Assembly (NCBI GenBank): GCA_013287275.1
Contig: JABDED010000020.1
Span: 1 to 42,001 of the forward strand
From: Betaproteobacteria bacterium
GTDB lineage: Bacteria > Pseudomonadota > Gammaproteobacteria > Burkholderiales > Burkholderiaceae_D
DNA length: 42,001 nt
Direction: 5' to 3'
Part shown: positions 34,595-42,001 of the stretch, piece by piece
Position numbering within the stretch: the first letter of the stretch is position 1
How the letters are laid out: each line of letters starts with the position of its first letter
Made by a program: the position numbers and the translations under genes
Notes under the pieces: model-generated
Database searches by the model: none
What the model was told of the DNA's origin: nothing
Seen by the model: the letters and a program-made list of their open reading frames with translations, nothing else

Positions 34595-34622
34595 CAAAAA
34601 AGCCCATGCTAGGCACGGGCTC
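34595..34622 (-). terminator. Intrinsic terminator directly after yidC
   Basis: On the minus strand AGCCCGTG (34621-34614) pairs with CATGGGCT (34608-34601) with one G-T pair, followed by a T-run (A-run 34595-34601 on plus). Confidence 0.8.
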
Positions 34623-34643
34623 TTGTTGCATCAACCGCTGATT

Positions 34644-36329
34644 TTACGCCGCTTTTGGCGCTTGCGGAATCAGCTTGTTATTGATGATCCATTGCTGTGC
34701 AATCGACAACACGTTGTTCACTACCCAATACAGCACCAGGCCGGACGGGAAGAAGAAGAACATCACCGAGAAAGCCAGCGGCATGAACATCATCATCTTC
34801 GCCTGTACCGGATCAGCCGGGGCCGGGTTCAACTTGGTCTGGATGAACATCGATATCGCGTACACAACAGGCAGGATGTACAAAGGATCCGGGGCGGTCA
34901 GATCATGAATCCAGCCCATCCACGGCGCGCCGCGCATTTCCACGCTGGCCTGCAATACCCAGTACAGGGCCAGGAACACCGGCATCTGGATCAGGATAGG
35001 GAAGCAGCCGCCGAGGGGATTGATCTTCTCGGTTTTATACAATTCCATCATCGCCTGGTTCATCTTTTGCGGATCGCCTTTGAAGCGCTCGCGGATCGCG
35101 GTCATCTTCGGCGTGACCACTTTCATTTTTGCCATGCTGCGATAGCCAGCGGCAGACAATGGGAACAGTGCCAGTTTGATCACGATGGTGAACAGCACAA
35201 TGGTCCAGCCCCAGTTGCCCAGCAAGGCGTGAATATGTTCCATCAGCCAGAACAGCGGCTTGGCGATGATCGCCAGGAAACCGTAGTCTTTGACCAGTTC
35301 CAGGCCGGGAGCGATTTTTTCCAGCGAAGAGGTATTTTGCGGGCCGGAATACAGCTTGGAATCCATCGTCGCAGTTGCGCCTGGAGCAATCGTACCCATA
35401 GGCAAGATGCTGCCGACTGCATACAAGTTGGTATCTACCTGCTTGGTGTAGATCTCGCGCTGCACTTTTTCTGGCGGTACGAAGGCCGACACGAAGAAAT
35501 GCTGGATCACCGCTATCCAACCGTTATCGGCCTTGGTCGCGTGGGCTTCATTGCTCTTGCCGTTTTTCTCGGCTTCTGCCTTGTGGATTTTTTCAAAATC
35601 CAGCTTCTGGAACTTGTCGGCTTCGGTGTACACGGCAGGCGCATAGAACTCGCTCGGGCCGCTGAACATGGAACCGCCCGGTGGCTTGGTGCCGTCATGC
35701 GCCAGTTGCAGGTACAGCGAAGGAGTGATCGGCGCGCCGGTGTTGTTGGTGACGCTGTGCTTCACGTCGATCACATAATCACCCTTCTTGAAGGTGTAGG
35801 TCTTGGTCAGCTTGACGCCGTTTTGCTCGGATTCCAGCACCAGTTGCACTTGGTCGCTGCCGTCCAGCGTGCGCGGACCGGGTTTGGCGATGAAGCCGGA
35901 TTTGTGGTTGGGGAAGGCGCCGCCCAACAAACCGGTTTGCGCCAGATAGACGCGGGTAGCGCTATCGTCGAACAGCACGATGTTATGGGTGCTGTCGTGC
36001 GCATCCTTGTGCTGCAACAATTCCAGGCGTTTCAGTTCGCCGCCTATCGTATCGATATCGGCCTTGATCACGTCGGTAGTGATGGTGATGCGCTCGCTCT
36101 TGACAGCCGGCGTGTCGCCGCTGGCAGTGCCGGGCGTGCTGGTCGCTGTGGTCGCAACCGGCTTGTTGTCGGCGCCTGCAGCGGAGGCCGAAGCAGCCAG
36201 ATCCTTGCTCTGGGTCGCGTGCGTCGGGGAAAACATCGATGGCTTGCCGTTAAAACGCTGCCAGTTGTCCCAGAGGAGCAACATTGACACCGTAAGAACA
36301 ACCCACAGGACGGTACGTTTGATATCCAT
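34644..36329 (-). CDS. yidC: Membrane protein insertase YidC
   Basis: YidC (561 residues) inserts and folds inner-membrane proteins, alone or with SecYEG. The first transmembrane segment is at ~6-22 (TVLWVVLTVSMLLLWDNWQ), the large periplasmic beta domain covers ~60-345, and the conserved core membrane segments are in the last 200 residues (YRSMAKMKVVTPKM, GCFPILIQMPVFLALYWVL). Length is normal for a Gram-negative YidC. A Thr/Ala/Ser-rich linker (~45-75) follows the first segment. It starts seven bases after the yidD stop, and no clear Shine-Dalgarno is seen, so it is probably translated by coupling to yidD. A terminator follows. Confidence 0.97.
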   Translation of the reverse strand: MDIKRTVLWVVLTVSMLLLWDNWQRFNGKPSMFSPTHATQSKDLAASASAAGADNKPVATTATSTPGTASGDTPAVKSERITITTDVIKADIDTIGGELKRLELLQHKDAHDSTHNIVLFDDSATRVYLAQTGLLGGAFPNHKSGFIAKPGPRTLDGSDQVQLVLESEQNGVKLTKTYTFKKGDYVIDVKHSVTNNTGAPITPSLYLQLAHDGTKPPGGSMFSGPSEFYAPAVYTEADKFQKLDFEKIHKAEAEKNGKSNEAHATKADNGWIAVIQHFFVSAFVPPEKVQREIYTKQVDTNLYAVGSILPMGTIAPGATATMDSKLYSGPQNTSSLEKIAPGLELVKDYGFLAIIAKPLFWLMEHIHALLGNWGWTIVLFTIVIKLALFPLSAAGYRSMAKMKVVTPKMTAIRERFKGDPQKMNQAMMELYKTEKINPLGGCFPILIQMPVFLALYWVLQASVEMRGAPWMGWIHDLTAPDPLYILPVVYAISMFIQTKLNPAPADPVQAKMMMFMPLAFSVMFFFFPSGLVLYWVVNNVLSIAQQWIINNKLIPQAPKAA

Positions 36330-36336
36330 TGTATTG

Positions 36337-36711
36337 TCAGGAGGAGTAGGGTGAAGAGTGACCGGAAGGCTCTAAAAAGCCCGGGCGCTGCCTGCCTGTT
36401 TCTGCAGGCGCACCGGCGGATTGTATAGAACCATCATCGGATGTGGGGACTACTTGCTGATTTTCAGCGAATTGTTCATCTTTTGATGCTGGAGGCACCA
36501 TGTCTATGCCGCCCGGATGCCAGGGGTGGCATTTGCACAAGCGTTTTCCCGCCAGCAAACCGCCCTTGCAGGCGCCGTGGACCCGGATTGCCTCTATCGC
36601 ATAATTGGAGCAGGTCGGGTAAAAACGGCAATTCTGGCCCAGCATGGGGCTGATGCCCAGTTGATATCCGCGCAATAAAACCATCAGCAGGGATTGCAGC
36701 GGGGATTTCAT
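36337..36711 (-). CDS. yidD: Membrane protein insertion efficiency factor YidD, C-terminally extended
   Basis: Residues 1-73 are the complete YidD core: [20 protein letters not shown] followed by CSNYAIEA and the end CHPWHPGG, with Cys28, 34, 48, 59 and 61. YidD is a small amphipathic membrane-associated protein that supports YidC-dependent insertion. The usual length is ~70-90 residues; this protein has 124, the last ~50 being polar, Gly/Pro/Ser-rich and probably disordered. The ATG overlaps the rnpA stop (ATGA at 36711-36708) and yidC follows after seven bases. Confidence 0.95.
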   Translation of the reverse strand: MKSPLQSLLMVLLRGYQLGISPMLGQNCRFYPTCSNYAIEAIRVHGACKGGLLAGKRLCKCHPWHPGGIDMVPPASKDEQFAENQQVVPTSDDGSIQSAGAPAETGRQRPGFLEPSGHSSPYSS

Positions 36712-37133
36712 AAGGCTGTGCCGCCGGACGATGCAAGGGGGATGGCAGTAACCGCCGGCTTGGGCCCGGCTTGCGAAGCAAACAGGCGCAAAATCTCCAC
36801 CCGCAACTCACGCTTGAGTTGCGCAGTAGTGGCAGGACCTGCCTTGCTATTGACCGGTTTTGACAAACGCACAATGCAATCCACGTTGATGAGGGCAGAC
36901 CGTCTGAAAATTTCCCGCGTCACACGTTTGATCGTGTTGCGCGTGACGGCGCGCGGCGCAAACCGCTTTGCCGCGACCACGCCGAGGCGGGCATGCGTCA
37001 GCTCGTTAGGCCTGGTATACAACACAAAGTGCGATGTTTTTTGCACGGGGCGCAAACGAAAAACGGATGAAAATTCATCCGTTTTAACGATGCGCCGTAC
37101 GCGAGCAAAATCGCCACTCATAGTGTCGATCAT
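36708..37133 (-). CDS. rnpA: Ribonuclease P protein component
   Basis: RnpA (141 residues, or 137 if Met5 is used) is the basic protein subunit of RNase P that matures tRNA 5' ends. The RNR motif region [17 protein letters not shown] is present and preceded by [14 protein letters not shown], as in the family. The ~20 C-terminal residues ([19 protein letters not shown]) extend beyond the fold. It lies 49 bases after rpmH, the classical pairing, and overlaps yidD by four bases. Neither candidate start has a strong ribosome site. Confidence 0.96.
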   Translation of the reverse strand: MIDTMSGDFARVRRIVKTDEFSSVFRLRPVQKTSHFVLYTRPNELTHARLGVVAAKRFAPRAVTRNTIKRVTREIFRRSALINVDCIVRLSKPVNSKAGPATTAQLKRELRVEILRLFASQAGPKPAVTAIPLASSGGTAL

Positions 37134-37182
37134 GCCATTAGCCCGGGCTGCTGCAAATGCCGCACACCATGGCCTGCGTGGA

Positions 37183-37317
37183 TCAGGCTGCCAGGCGTTT
37201 ACGGCCTTTGGCGCGACGTGCGTTCAATACAGCGCGGCCACCGCGGGTTGCCATACGTGCGCGGAAACCGTGAGTGCGCTTGCGGCGAACGACGGAAGGT
37301 TGGTAAGTACGTTTCAT
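37183..37317 (-). CDS. rpmH: 50S ribosomal protein L34
   Basis: The 44-residue highly basic protein reads [20 protein letters not shown] onward to GRKRLAA, a full-length L34. It is a late-assembling component of the large ribosomal subunit. The start at 37317 is fixed by the universal MKRTYQPS; the ribosome site is weak (GCGAGACC). It heads the minus-strand block, facing dnaA across the origin-type spacer. Confidence 0.98.
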   Translation of the reverse strand: MKRTYQPSVVRRKRTHGFRARMATRGGRAVLNARRAKGRKRLAA

Positions 37318-37921
37318 GTTGGTCTCGCTATTTGAGCAAATAAAAAATCGGAATTACGGGTAGCGGTCGAGTAAAACTGTTTCCACTAGCTAACCACTAC
37401 TGCCCCAAAACCGCTGCTCATGGTGTGCTGCACTAAGATAAGTCATCACTGGCTTATTGATTATTTTGCATGGACAAAAGAACACACAAGATAATAAATT
37501 TGCAGCAAATTAGCGCACCACTCAATTAAAGAGGGTAGGGAACCTTGGATTATTCACTATTTTCTGCTTACCTGTCAATCACTTAGCACGATTTAATGTG
37601 AGTCGCCGCAGCCTGCCCAAGGTATTTTAGGGACCTGCCCCGGGATCGCCTCTACTGCCCTGCAGCAAAGAAATTTCCTCACGTGCCTGTGGATAACTCG
37701 TGCGAGCAAGGGTAGAATAGAGGATTAATGTGCTCGGGTTATTTTGCCAATTTTACAATGCCAACAAGTAGGCGGCGCTGTAGGTTGCCAGCAACAAAAC
37801 CCTCAGGAGCCCTTTAATATCCCGGTAAATGAGACAGGCAACGCGCAATTGCGCTGCGCCGGATATGCCGAATATAAAAAAAGGCCCGTGCCATCAGCAA
37901 GTATTAATAGATAGAGTATTC
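37318..37921. other. rpmH-dnaA intergenic region, likely origin-proximal control region
   Basis: This ~600-base spacer is AT-rich in its middle part (37440-37570), like a DNA unwinding element. One consensus DnaA box, TGTGGATAA, is at 37688-37696, and a one-mismatch box, TTATTCACT, at 37550-37558. I find no dense cluster of further boxes, so calling this oriC is reasonable from gene context (rpmH/dnaA junction) but not proved. It must also hold the rpmH and dnaA promoters. Confidence 0.55.
37688..37718 (+). promoter_or_regulatory. DnaA box overlapping a likely dnaA promoter
   Basis: The consensus DnaA box TGTGGATAA (37688-37696) overlaps a -35-like TGGATA (37690-37695). A -10-like TAGAAT (37713-37718) follows after 17 bases. 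Binding of DnaA here would block the promoter, the usual autoregulation of dnaA. Confidence 0.5.
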
Positions 37922-39337
37922 ATGGAAAATTTCTGGCAGGCCTGTTCTTCTCAATTAGAACAGGAGCTAACGCCGCAGCAGTATAGCGCGTGGATTAAAC
38001 CGCTAGCTCCGATCGATTTTGAAGACGGTAAGCTGCGCATTGGCGCGCCTAATCGTTTCAAGCTGGACTGGGTCAAGACCCAGTTCGCCAGCCGCATCAC
38101 AGAACTCGCCGTGCAGTTCTGGGATGAGAACGTGGACGTGCAGTTCGTGCTGGATCCGCGCACCAATAAAAAACCGGCGCCGTCGGCTGCCGCCAGCTCC
38201 ATGCAATCCGCCAACCGCGAAGCCCGCGAACAGCGCGGCGAAGGCACCGATAACGACGCTACCGGCGAACTGCTGGAACTGTCCGCAGCGCAACCGGAAG
38301 TCTCCCCGCGCCGCGAGCAAAGCCGCATCAATTCCGCATTGACCTTCGACAGCCTGGTAACCGGCAAGGCCAACCAGTTGGCGCGCGCCGCCGCGATCCA
38401 GGTCGCCAACAATCCCGGCGGTTCGTACAATCCGCTGTTCCTGTATGGCGGCGTGGGCCTGGGCAAGACGCATTTGATCCACGCTATCGGCAACCAGATC
38501 CTGGTCGACAACCCCGGCGCGAAGATACGCTACATCCATGCAGAGCAGTATGTGCGCGACGTAGTGACCGCTTACCAACGCAAGGGTTTTGACGAGTTCA
38601 AGCGCTATTACCATTCGCTCGATCTGCTGCTGATCGATGATATCCAGTTCTTCGGCGGCAAGAGCCGTACGCAGGAAGAATTCTTCTATGCGTTTGAGGC
38701 GCTGATTGCGGCGAAGAAACAGATCATCATCACCAGCGATACCTATCCGAAAGAAATCAGCGGCATGGATGACCGCCTGATCTCGCGTTTCGACTCCGGC
38801 CTGACGGTCGCGATTGAACCGCCTGAGCTGGAAATGCGGGTCGCGATTCTGCTGAAAAAAGCCACGTCGGAAGGCGTGCACTTCTCCGACGACGTCGCCT
38901 TCTTTGTCGCCAAGCATCTGCGCTCCAACGTGCGCGAGCTGGAGGGCGCATTGCGCAAGATCCTGGCCTATTCCCGCTTCCACGGCAAAGAGATCACGAT
39001 CGACGTCACCAAGGAAGCGCTGAAAGACCTGCTGTCGGTGCAGAACCGCCAGATTTCTGTGGCAAACATCCAGAAGACCGTGGCCGACTTTTTCAATATC
39101 AAGGTCGCCGACATGTATTCCAAGAAACGCCCGGCCAATATCGCCCGGCCACGCCAGATTGCGATGTACCTGGCCAAGGAATTGACGCAGAAGAGCTTGC
39201 CGGAAATCGGCGAACTGTTCGGCGGCCGCGACCATACGACGGTATTGCACGCGGTGCGCAAAATAGCGGCAGACCGCAGCAAGAATCCCGAATGCAATCA
39301 TGAGCTGCATGTATTGGAACAGACGCTGAAGGGTTAG
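37922..39337 (+). CDS. dnaA: Chromosomal replication initiator protein DnaA
   Basis: DnaA (471 residues) binds origin boxes and opens the duplex. Domain I starts [20 protein letters not shown], followed by a variable Ala/Ser-rich domain II (~80-135). The AAA+ domain III has Walker A GGVGLGKT at 176-183 and Walker B LLIDD with Asp239-Asp240. Domain IV carries the box-recognition motif [13 protein letters not shown] use ATG 37922, where homology to domain I starts; an in-frame ATG at 37829 would add 31 residues without family resemblance. The ribosome site is weak (AGAG). dnaN follows after a REP-like element. Confidence 0.97.
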   Translation: MENFWQACSSQLEQELTPQQYSAWIKPLAPIDFEDGKLRIGAPNRFKLDWVKTQFASRITELAVQFWDENVDVQFVLDPRTNKKPAPSAAASSMQSANREAREQRGEGTDNDATGELLELSAAQPEVSPRREQSRINSALTFDSLVTGKANQLARAAAIQVANNPGGSYNPLFLYGGVGLGKTHLIHAIGNQILVDNPGAKIRYIHAEQYVRDVVTAYQRKGFDEFKRYYHSLDLLLIDDIQFFGGKSRTQEEFFYAFEALIAAKKQIIITSDTYPKEISGMDDRLISRFDSGLTVAIEPPELEMRVAILLKKATSEGVHFSDDVAFFVAKHLRSNVRELEGALRKILAYSRFHGKEITIDVTKEALKDLLSVQNRQISVANIQKTVADFFNIKVADMYSKKRPANIARPRQIAMYLAKELTQKSLPEIGELFGGRDHTTVLHAVRKIAADRSKNPECNHELHVLEQTLKG

Positions 39338-39384
39338 CAATCGTTTGGCATTACCCGGAATTAGCAGTCGAATAATAGCAACAA

Positions 39385-39493
39385 GTAGCCTGGATGAGCG
39401 CAGCGTAATCCGGGAGCAAACAAGGCACGCAAATGTCCGTGGCGCTTTTCCCTAGGTGAGCCCCCGGATTACGCGACGCTCCATCCAGGCTAC
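39385..39493. repeat. REP-like palindromic element between dnaA and dnaN
   Basis: The element begins GTAGCCTGGATG (39385) and ends CATCCAGGCTAC (39493), with near-perfect ~30-base arms that also contain GCGTAATCCGGG and its complement. It shares both arms with the element at 40717-40823. The arms resemble the GTAGCC-GGATG palindromes dispersed between genes in many Proteobacteria. Confidence 0.85.
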
Positions 39494-39595
39494 GGACCCG
39501 TATTTGCACAGGCAGTCGAACAAAGCTTTATTTAGTCACAAGATTTAGTTATAAGAAATAATCCATCAATTCAACACTACGCGAGGGATATACAC

Positions 39596-40702
39596 ATGCA
39601 ATTGGTTAAAACCCACCGGGATACCCTACTCCGGCCTCTGCAAATTGTGAGCGGTATTGTCGAGCGTCGGCACACATTGCCGATTCTGGCCAATATCCTC
39701 ATACGCAAGGATGGTGAAAAAGTCTCTTTCTTGTCCACCGACATCGAAGTACAGATCACCACCCATGCAGAGATCGGCTCAGGCGGCGAAGTGACCGCCA
39801 CCACGGTTGCCGCACGCAAGCTGCTGGACATCCTGCGCGCGCTGCCGGACGACAACGACGTATCGTTGACGCTATCCAACAAGCGCATGACGGTGCAATC
39901 CGGCAAATCGCGCTTTGCGCTGCAAACCCTGGCGGCGGAAGAATTTCCTACCGTGGCCCAGGCCGAGCATTTCAATGCCAGCGTCAGCCTGCCGCAAAAA
40001 ACGCTGAAGCACCTGTTCAACATGGTGCATTTCTCGATGGCGCAACAGGATATCCGCTACTACCTGAACGGCCTGCTGCTGGTCGTGGACGGCAAGAACG
40101 TGATCGCCGTGGCCACCGACGGCCACCGCCTGGCGTTCTGCCAGGTAGAGGTAGAACAGGAATTCCCGCGCCAGGAAGTGATCATCCCGCGCAAGACCAT
40201 CCTGGAACTGCAACGCCTGCTGGAAGACAAGGAAGACCTGGTACAGCTGGACATCGCCAACAACCAGGTCAAGCTGACCTTTGCGGATATCGAACTGATC
40301 TCCAAACTGGTGGAAGGCAAGTTCCCCGACTTCAACCGCGTGATCCCCAAGGGTTACAAGAACAACTTCACGATAGGCCGTGAGCAATTGCTGCGCTCGC
40401 TGCAACGCGCCGCCATCATGACCAGCGACAAGTTCAAGGGCGTGCGCTGCGTGATCGGCCCGGGCAGCATGAAGATCAGTTCCACCAATGCCGACCAGGA
40501 AGAAGCGGTGGAAGAAATTGAAATCGACTACGGCGGCGACAGCGTCGACATCGGCTTCAACGTGACCTATCTGCTGGACGTATTGAACAACCTGAAATGC
40601 GACCAGATCAACGTCGCGCTGGGTGATTCCAATTCTTCCGCGCTGATCACGATCCCGGAGAAGACCGACTTCAAATACGTCGTCATGCCTATGCGCATTT
40701 AA
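39596..40702 (+). CDS. dnaN: DNA polymerase III sliding clamp (beta subunit)
   Basis: DnaN (368 residues, the usual length) forms the ring clamp that tethers polymerase III to DNA. The three clamp domains are present, with typical stretches RHTLPILANILI (~23-34), FLSTDIEVQITT, FNMVHFSMAQQDIRYYLNGL and the C-terminal end YVVMPMRI, whose MPMRI-type end contributes to the partner-binding pocket. GAGGGATATACAC supplies the ribosome site for ATG 39596. It follows dnaA and precedes gyrB, with a REP-like element on each side, so each gene may be transcribed partly on its own. Confidence 0.98.
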   Translation: MQLVKTHRDTLLRPLQIVSGIVERRHTLPILANILIRKDGEKVSFLSTDIEVQITTHAEIGSGGEVTATTVAARKLLDILRALPDDNDVSLTLSNKRMTVQSGKSRFALQTLAAEEFPTVAQAEHFNASVSLPQKTLKHLFNMVHFSMAQQDIRYYLNGLLLVVDGKNVIAVATDGHRLAFCQVEVEQEFPRQEVIIPRKTILELQRLLEDKEDLVQLDIANNQVKLTFADIELISKLVEGKFPDFNRVIPKGYKNNFTIGREQLLRSLQRAAIMTSDKFKGVRCVIGPGSMKISSTNADQEEAVEEIEIDYGGDSVDIGFNVTYLLDVLNNLKCDQINVALGDSNSSALITIPEKTDFKYVVMPMRI

Positions 40703-40716
40703 GCGCCAAGGCTAAC

Positions 40717-40823
40717 GTAGCCTGGATGGAGCGCAGCGCAATCCGGGGCATGCCGCCCCGGGCGCCATTACAGCCTCCGAAGGAATACCCAACCCGGATT
40801 ACGCTACGCTCCATCCAGGCTAC
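40717..40823. repeat. REP-like palindromic element between dnaN and gyrB
   Basis: The second member of the same family starts GTAGCCTGGATGGAGCG at 40717, 14 bases after the dnaN stop, and ends CGCTCCATCCAGGCTAC at 40823. The arms (~33 bases) are nearly perfect. A short hairpin GGGAGC/GCTCCC follows at 40862-40876 before the gyrB ribosome site. Confidence 0.85.
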
Positions 40824-40915
40824 AAAACAAAGCAGCAAGGCAGCATAAGTAAACGCAACAAGGGAGCTCCGCTCCCGGGTTCAACAGAACAGATGTAACT
40901 ATTTAGAAGGTAGCC

Positions 40916-42001
40916 ATGTCCGAGAATTCCCAAGACAACACTCCATCACAGCCAAACCAGTACGGCGCATCCTCTATCCAGATCCTGGAAGGTCTGGAAG
41001 CCGTGCGTAAACGCCCCGGCATGTATATTGGCGACACCTCGGACGGCACCGGCTTGCATCACCTGGTATTCGAAGTGCTGGACAACTCCATCGATGAATC
41101 GCTGGCCGGGCACTGTACCGAGATCCACGTCACCATCCATAGCGACAACTCCATCTCCATCACCGACAACGGCCGCGGCATTCCTACCGGCATCAAGTGG
41201 GACGACAAGCACGACCCTAAACGCAGCGCCGCAGAAATCGTGATGACCGAGCTGCACGCCGGCGGCAAGTTCGACCAGAACTCGTACAAGGTGTCCGGCG
41301 GCCTGCACGGCGTGGGCGTATCCTGCGTGAACGGCCTGTCCAAGCTGCTGAAGCTGACCATCCGCCGCGACGGCAAAGTGCATACGATGGAATTCGTGCG
41401 CGGCGTGCCGCAAAACCGCGAGCTGGAAACCGTGGACGGCGTCATCACCTCGCCGATCAAGGTCATCGGCGACACCGACAAGCGCGGCACCGAAGTGCAT
41501 TTCTGGGCCGACGAAGAAATTTTCTCGCACATGGAATTCCACTACGAGATCCTGGCCAAGCGTATCCGCGAACTGTCCTTCCTGAACAACGGCGTGCGCA
41601 TCAAGCTGACCGACCAGCGCACCGGCAAGGAAGAATTGTTTGCGTTTGAAGGCGGTACCCGCGGCTTTGTTGAATACATCAACAAGAGCAAGAGCGTACT
41701 GCACCCGACCATCTTCCAGGCCACCGGCGAGCGCATGTCCGACCAGGGCACCAATATCACCGTGGACGTGTCGATGCAGTGGAACGATGCCTACAATGAG
41801 CAGGTATTGTGCTTCACCAATAACATCCCGCAGCGCGACGGCGGTACCCACCTGACCGGCCTGCGCGCCGCGATGACCCGCGTCATCAACAAATACATAG
41901 AAGAGCACGACTACGCCAAGAAGGCCAAGGTAGAAGTCACCGGCGACGACATGCGCGAAGGCCTGACCTGCGTGCTGTCCGTGAAAGTGCCGGAACCCAA
42001 G
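40916..42001 (+). CDS. gyrB: DNA gyrase subunit B (3' end beyond window)
   Basis: The first 362 codons are present; the gene runs off the right edge (full GyrB is ~800 residues or more). GyrB provides the ATPase of DNA gyrase, which introduces negative supercoils. The GHKL ATPase domain is clear: EVLDNSIDE with Glu53 and Asn57, DNGRGIP with Asp84, and the glycine-rich loop [12 protein letters not shown] (128-139). The transducer domain follows from ~235 ([14 protein letters not shown] lies near residue 280). AGAAGG seven bases upstream is a good ribosome site for ATG 40916. The order dnaA-dnaN-gyrB (without recF between) is as seen in related Burkholderiales. Confidence 0.97.
   Translation, partial: MSENSQDNTPSQPNQYGASSIQILEGLEAVRKRPGMYIGDTSDGTGLHHLVFEVLDNSIDESLAGHCTEIHVTIHSDNSISITDNGRGIPTGIKWDDKHDPKRSAAEIVMTELHAGGKFDQNSYKVSGGLHGVGVSCVNGLSKLLKLTIRRDGKVHTMEFVRGVPQNRELETVDGVITSPIKVIGDTDKRGTEVHFWADEEIFSHMEFHYEILAKRIRELSFLNNGVRIKLTDQRTGKEELFAFEGGTRGFVEYINKSKSVLHPTIFQATGERMSDQGTNITVDVSMQWNDAYNEQVLCFTNNIPQRDGGTHLTGLRAAMTRVINKYIEEHDYAKKAKVEVTGDDMREGLTCVLSVKVPEPK

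Noticed and set aside
34488-36287. 599-codon plus-strand frame opposite yidC
   Set aside because: Antisense shadow; yidC on the minus strand is unmistakable.
39338-40915. REP-like elements read as intrinsic terminators
   Set aside because: The long stems are not followed by T-runs, and the same arms recur in both spacers, so they fit repeats better than terminators.

Overview
The window looks like the replication-origin neighbourhood of a betaproteobacterial chromosome, most likely order Burkholderiales and probably family Oxalobacteraceae (Herminiimonas/Janthinobacterium/Collimonas type). This rests on the divergent block rpmH-rnpA-yidD-yidC-mnmE (minus) against dnaA-dnaN-gyrB (plus), on the protein sequences as I recognise them, and on polyhydroxyalkanoate genes (thiolase, phasin). 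The DNA is GC-rich and third positions are mostly G/C, yet ATA isoleucine codons are unusually common. No rRNA, tRNA, CRISPR array, prophage or intact insertion sequence was seen.

Region by region. 1-608: unresolved fragment and AT-rich spacer. 609-2376: two membrane proteins (YccA and Alx/TerC) separated by a palindromic repeat. 2419-6554: metH with a promoter, a SAM-II riboswitch, an attenuator-type terminator in front and a strong terminator behind. 6701-10428: an HD-GYP protein and a PAS-GGDEF-EAL protein overlapping by ATGA (cyclic-di-GMP turnover). 10439-13354 (minus): LytS-type kinase, LytTR regulator and a lone receiver domain. 13624-18378 (minus): exported S9 peptidase, acetyl-CoA acetyltransferase and phasin, each apparently its own transcription unit. 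18461-20496 (minus): alkylation-repair operon, an Ada/AlkA fusion followed by an O6-alkylguanine methyltransferase. 20585-20763: stacked inverted repeats. 20918-24767: a 42-residue small protein, an aminotransferase and an exported M3 peptidyl-dipeptidase.

24942-27340 is a two-gene operon of an exported trypsin-like protease and a membrane-anchored FHA protein; it is the best candidate here for an undescribed system. 27357-29795: a PEP-mutase-like protein (minus), an exported DUF2785 protein and a GNAT acetyltransferase. 30001-32996: an acyltransferase and a methyltransferase separated by about 1 kb of AT-richer DNA without a recognisable gene; this looks like an accessory insertion next to mnmE.

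33055-37317 (minus) is the rpmH-rnpA-yidD-yidC-mnmE ribosome/RNase P/membrane-insertion/tRNA-modification block. 37318-37921 is the rpmH-dnaA spacer with a consensus DnaA box overlapping a likely dnaA promoter. dnaA, dnaN and gyrB (cut by the right edge) follow. Two REP-like palindromic elements of one family flank dnaN.
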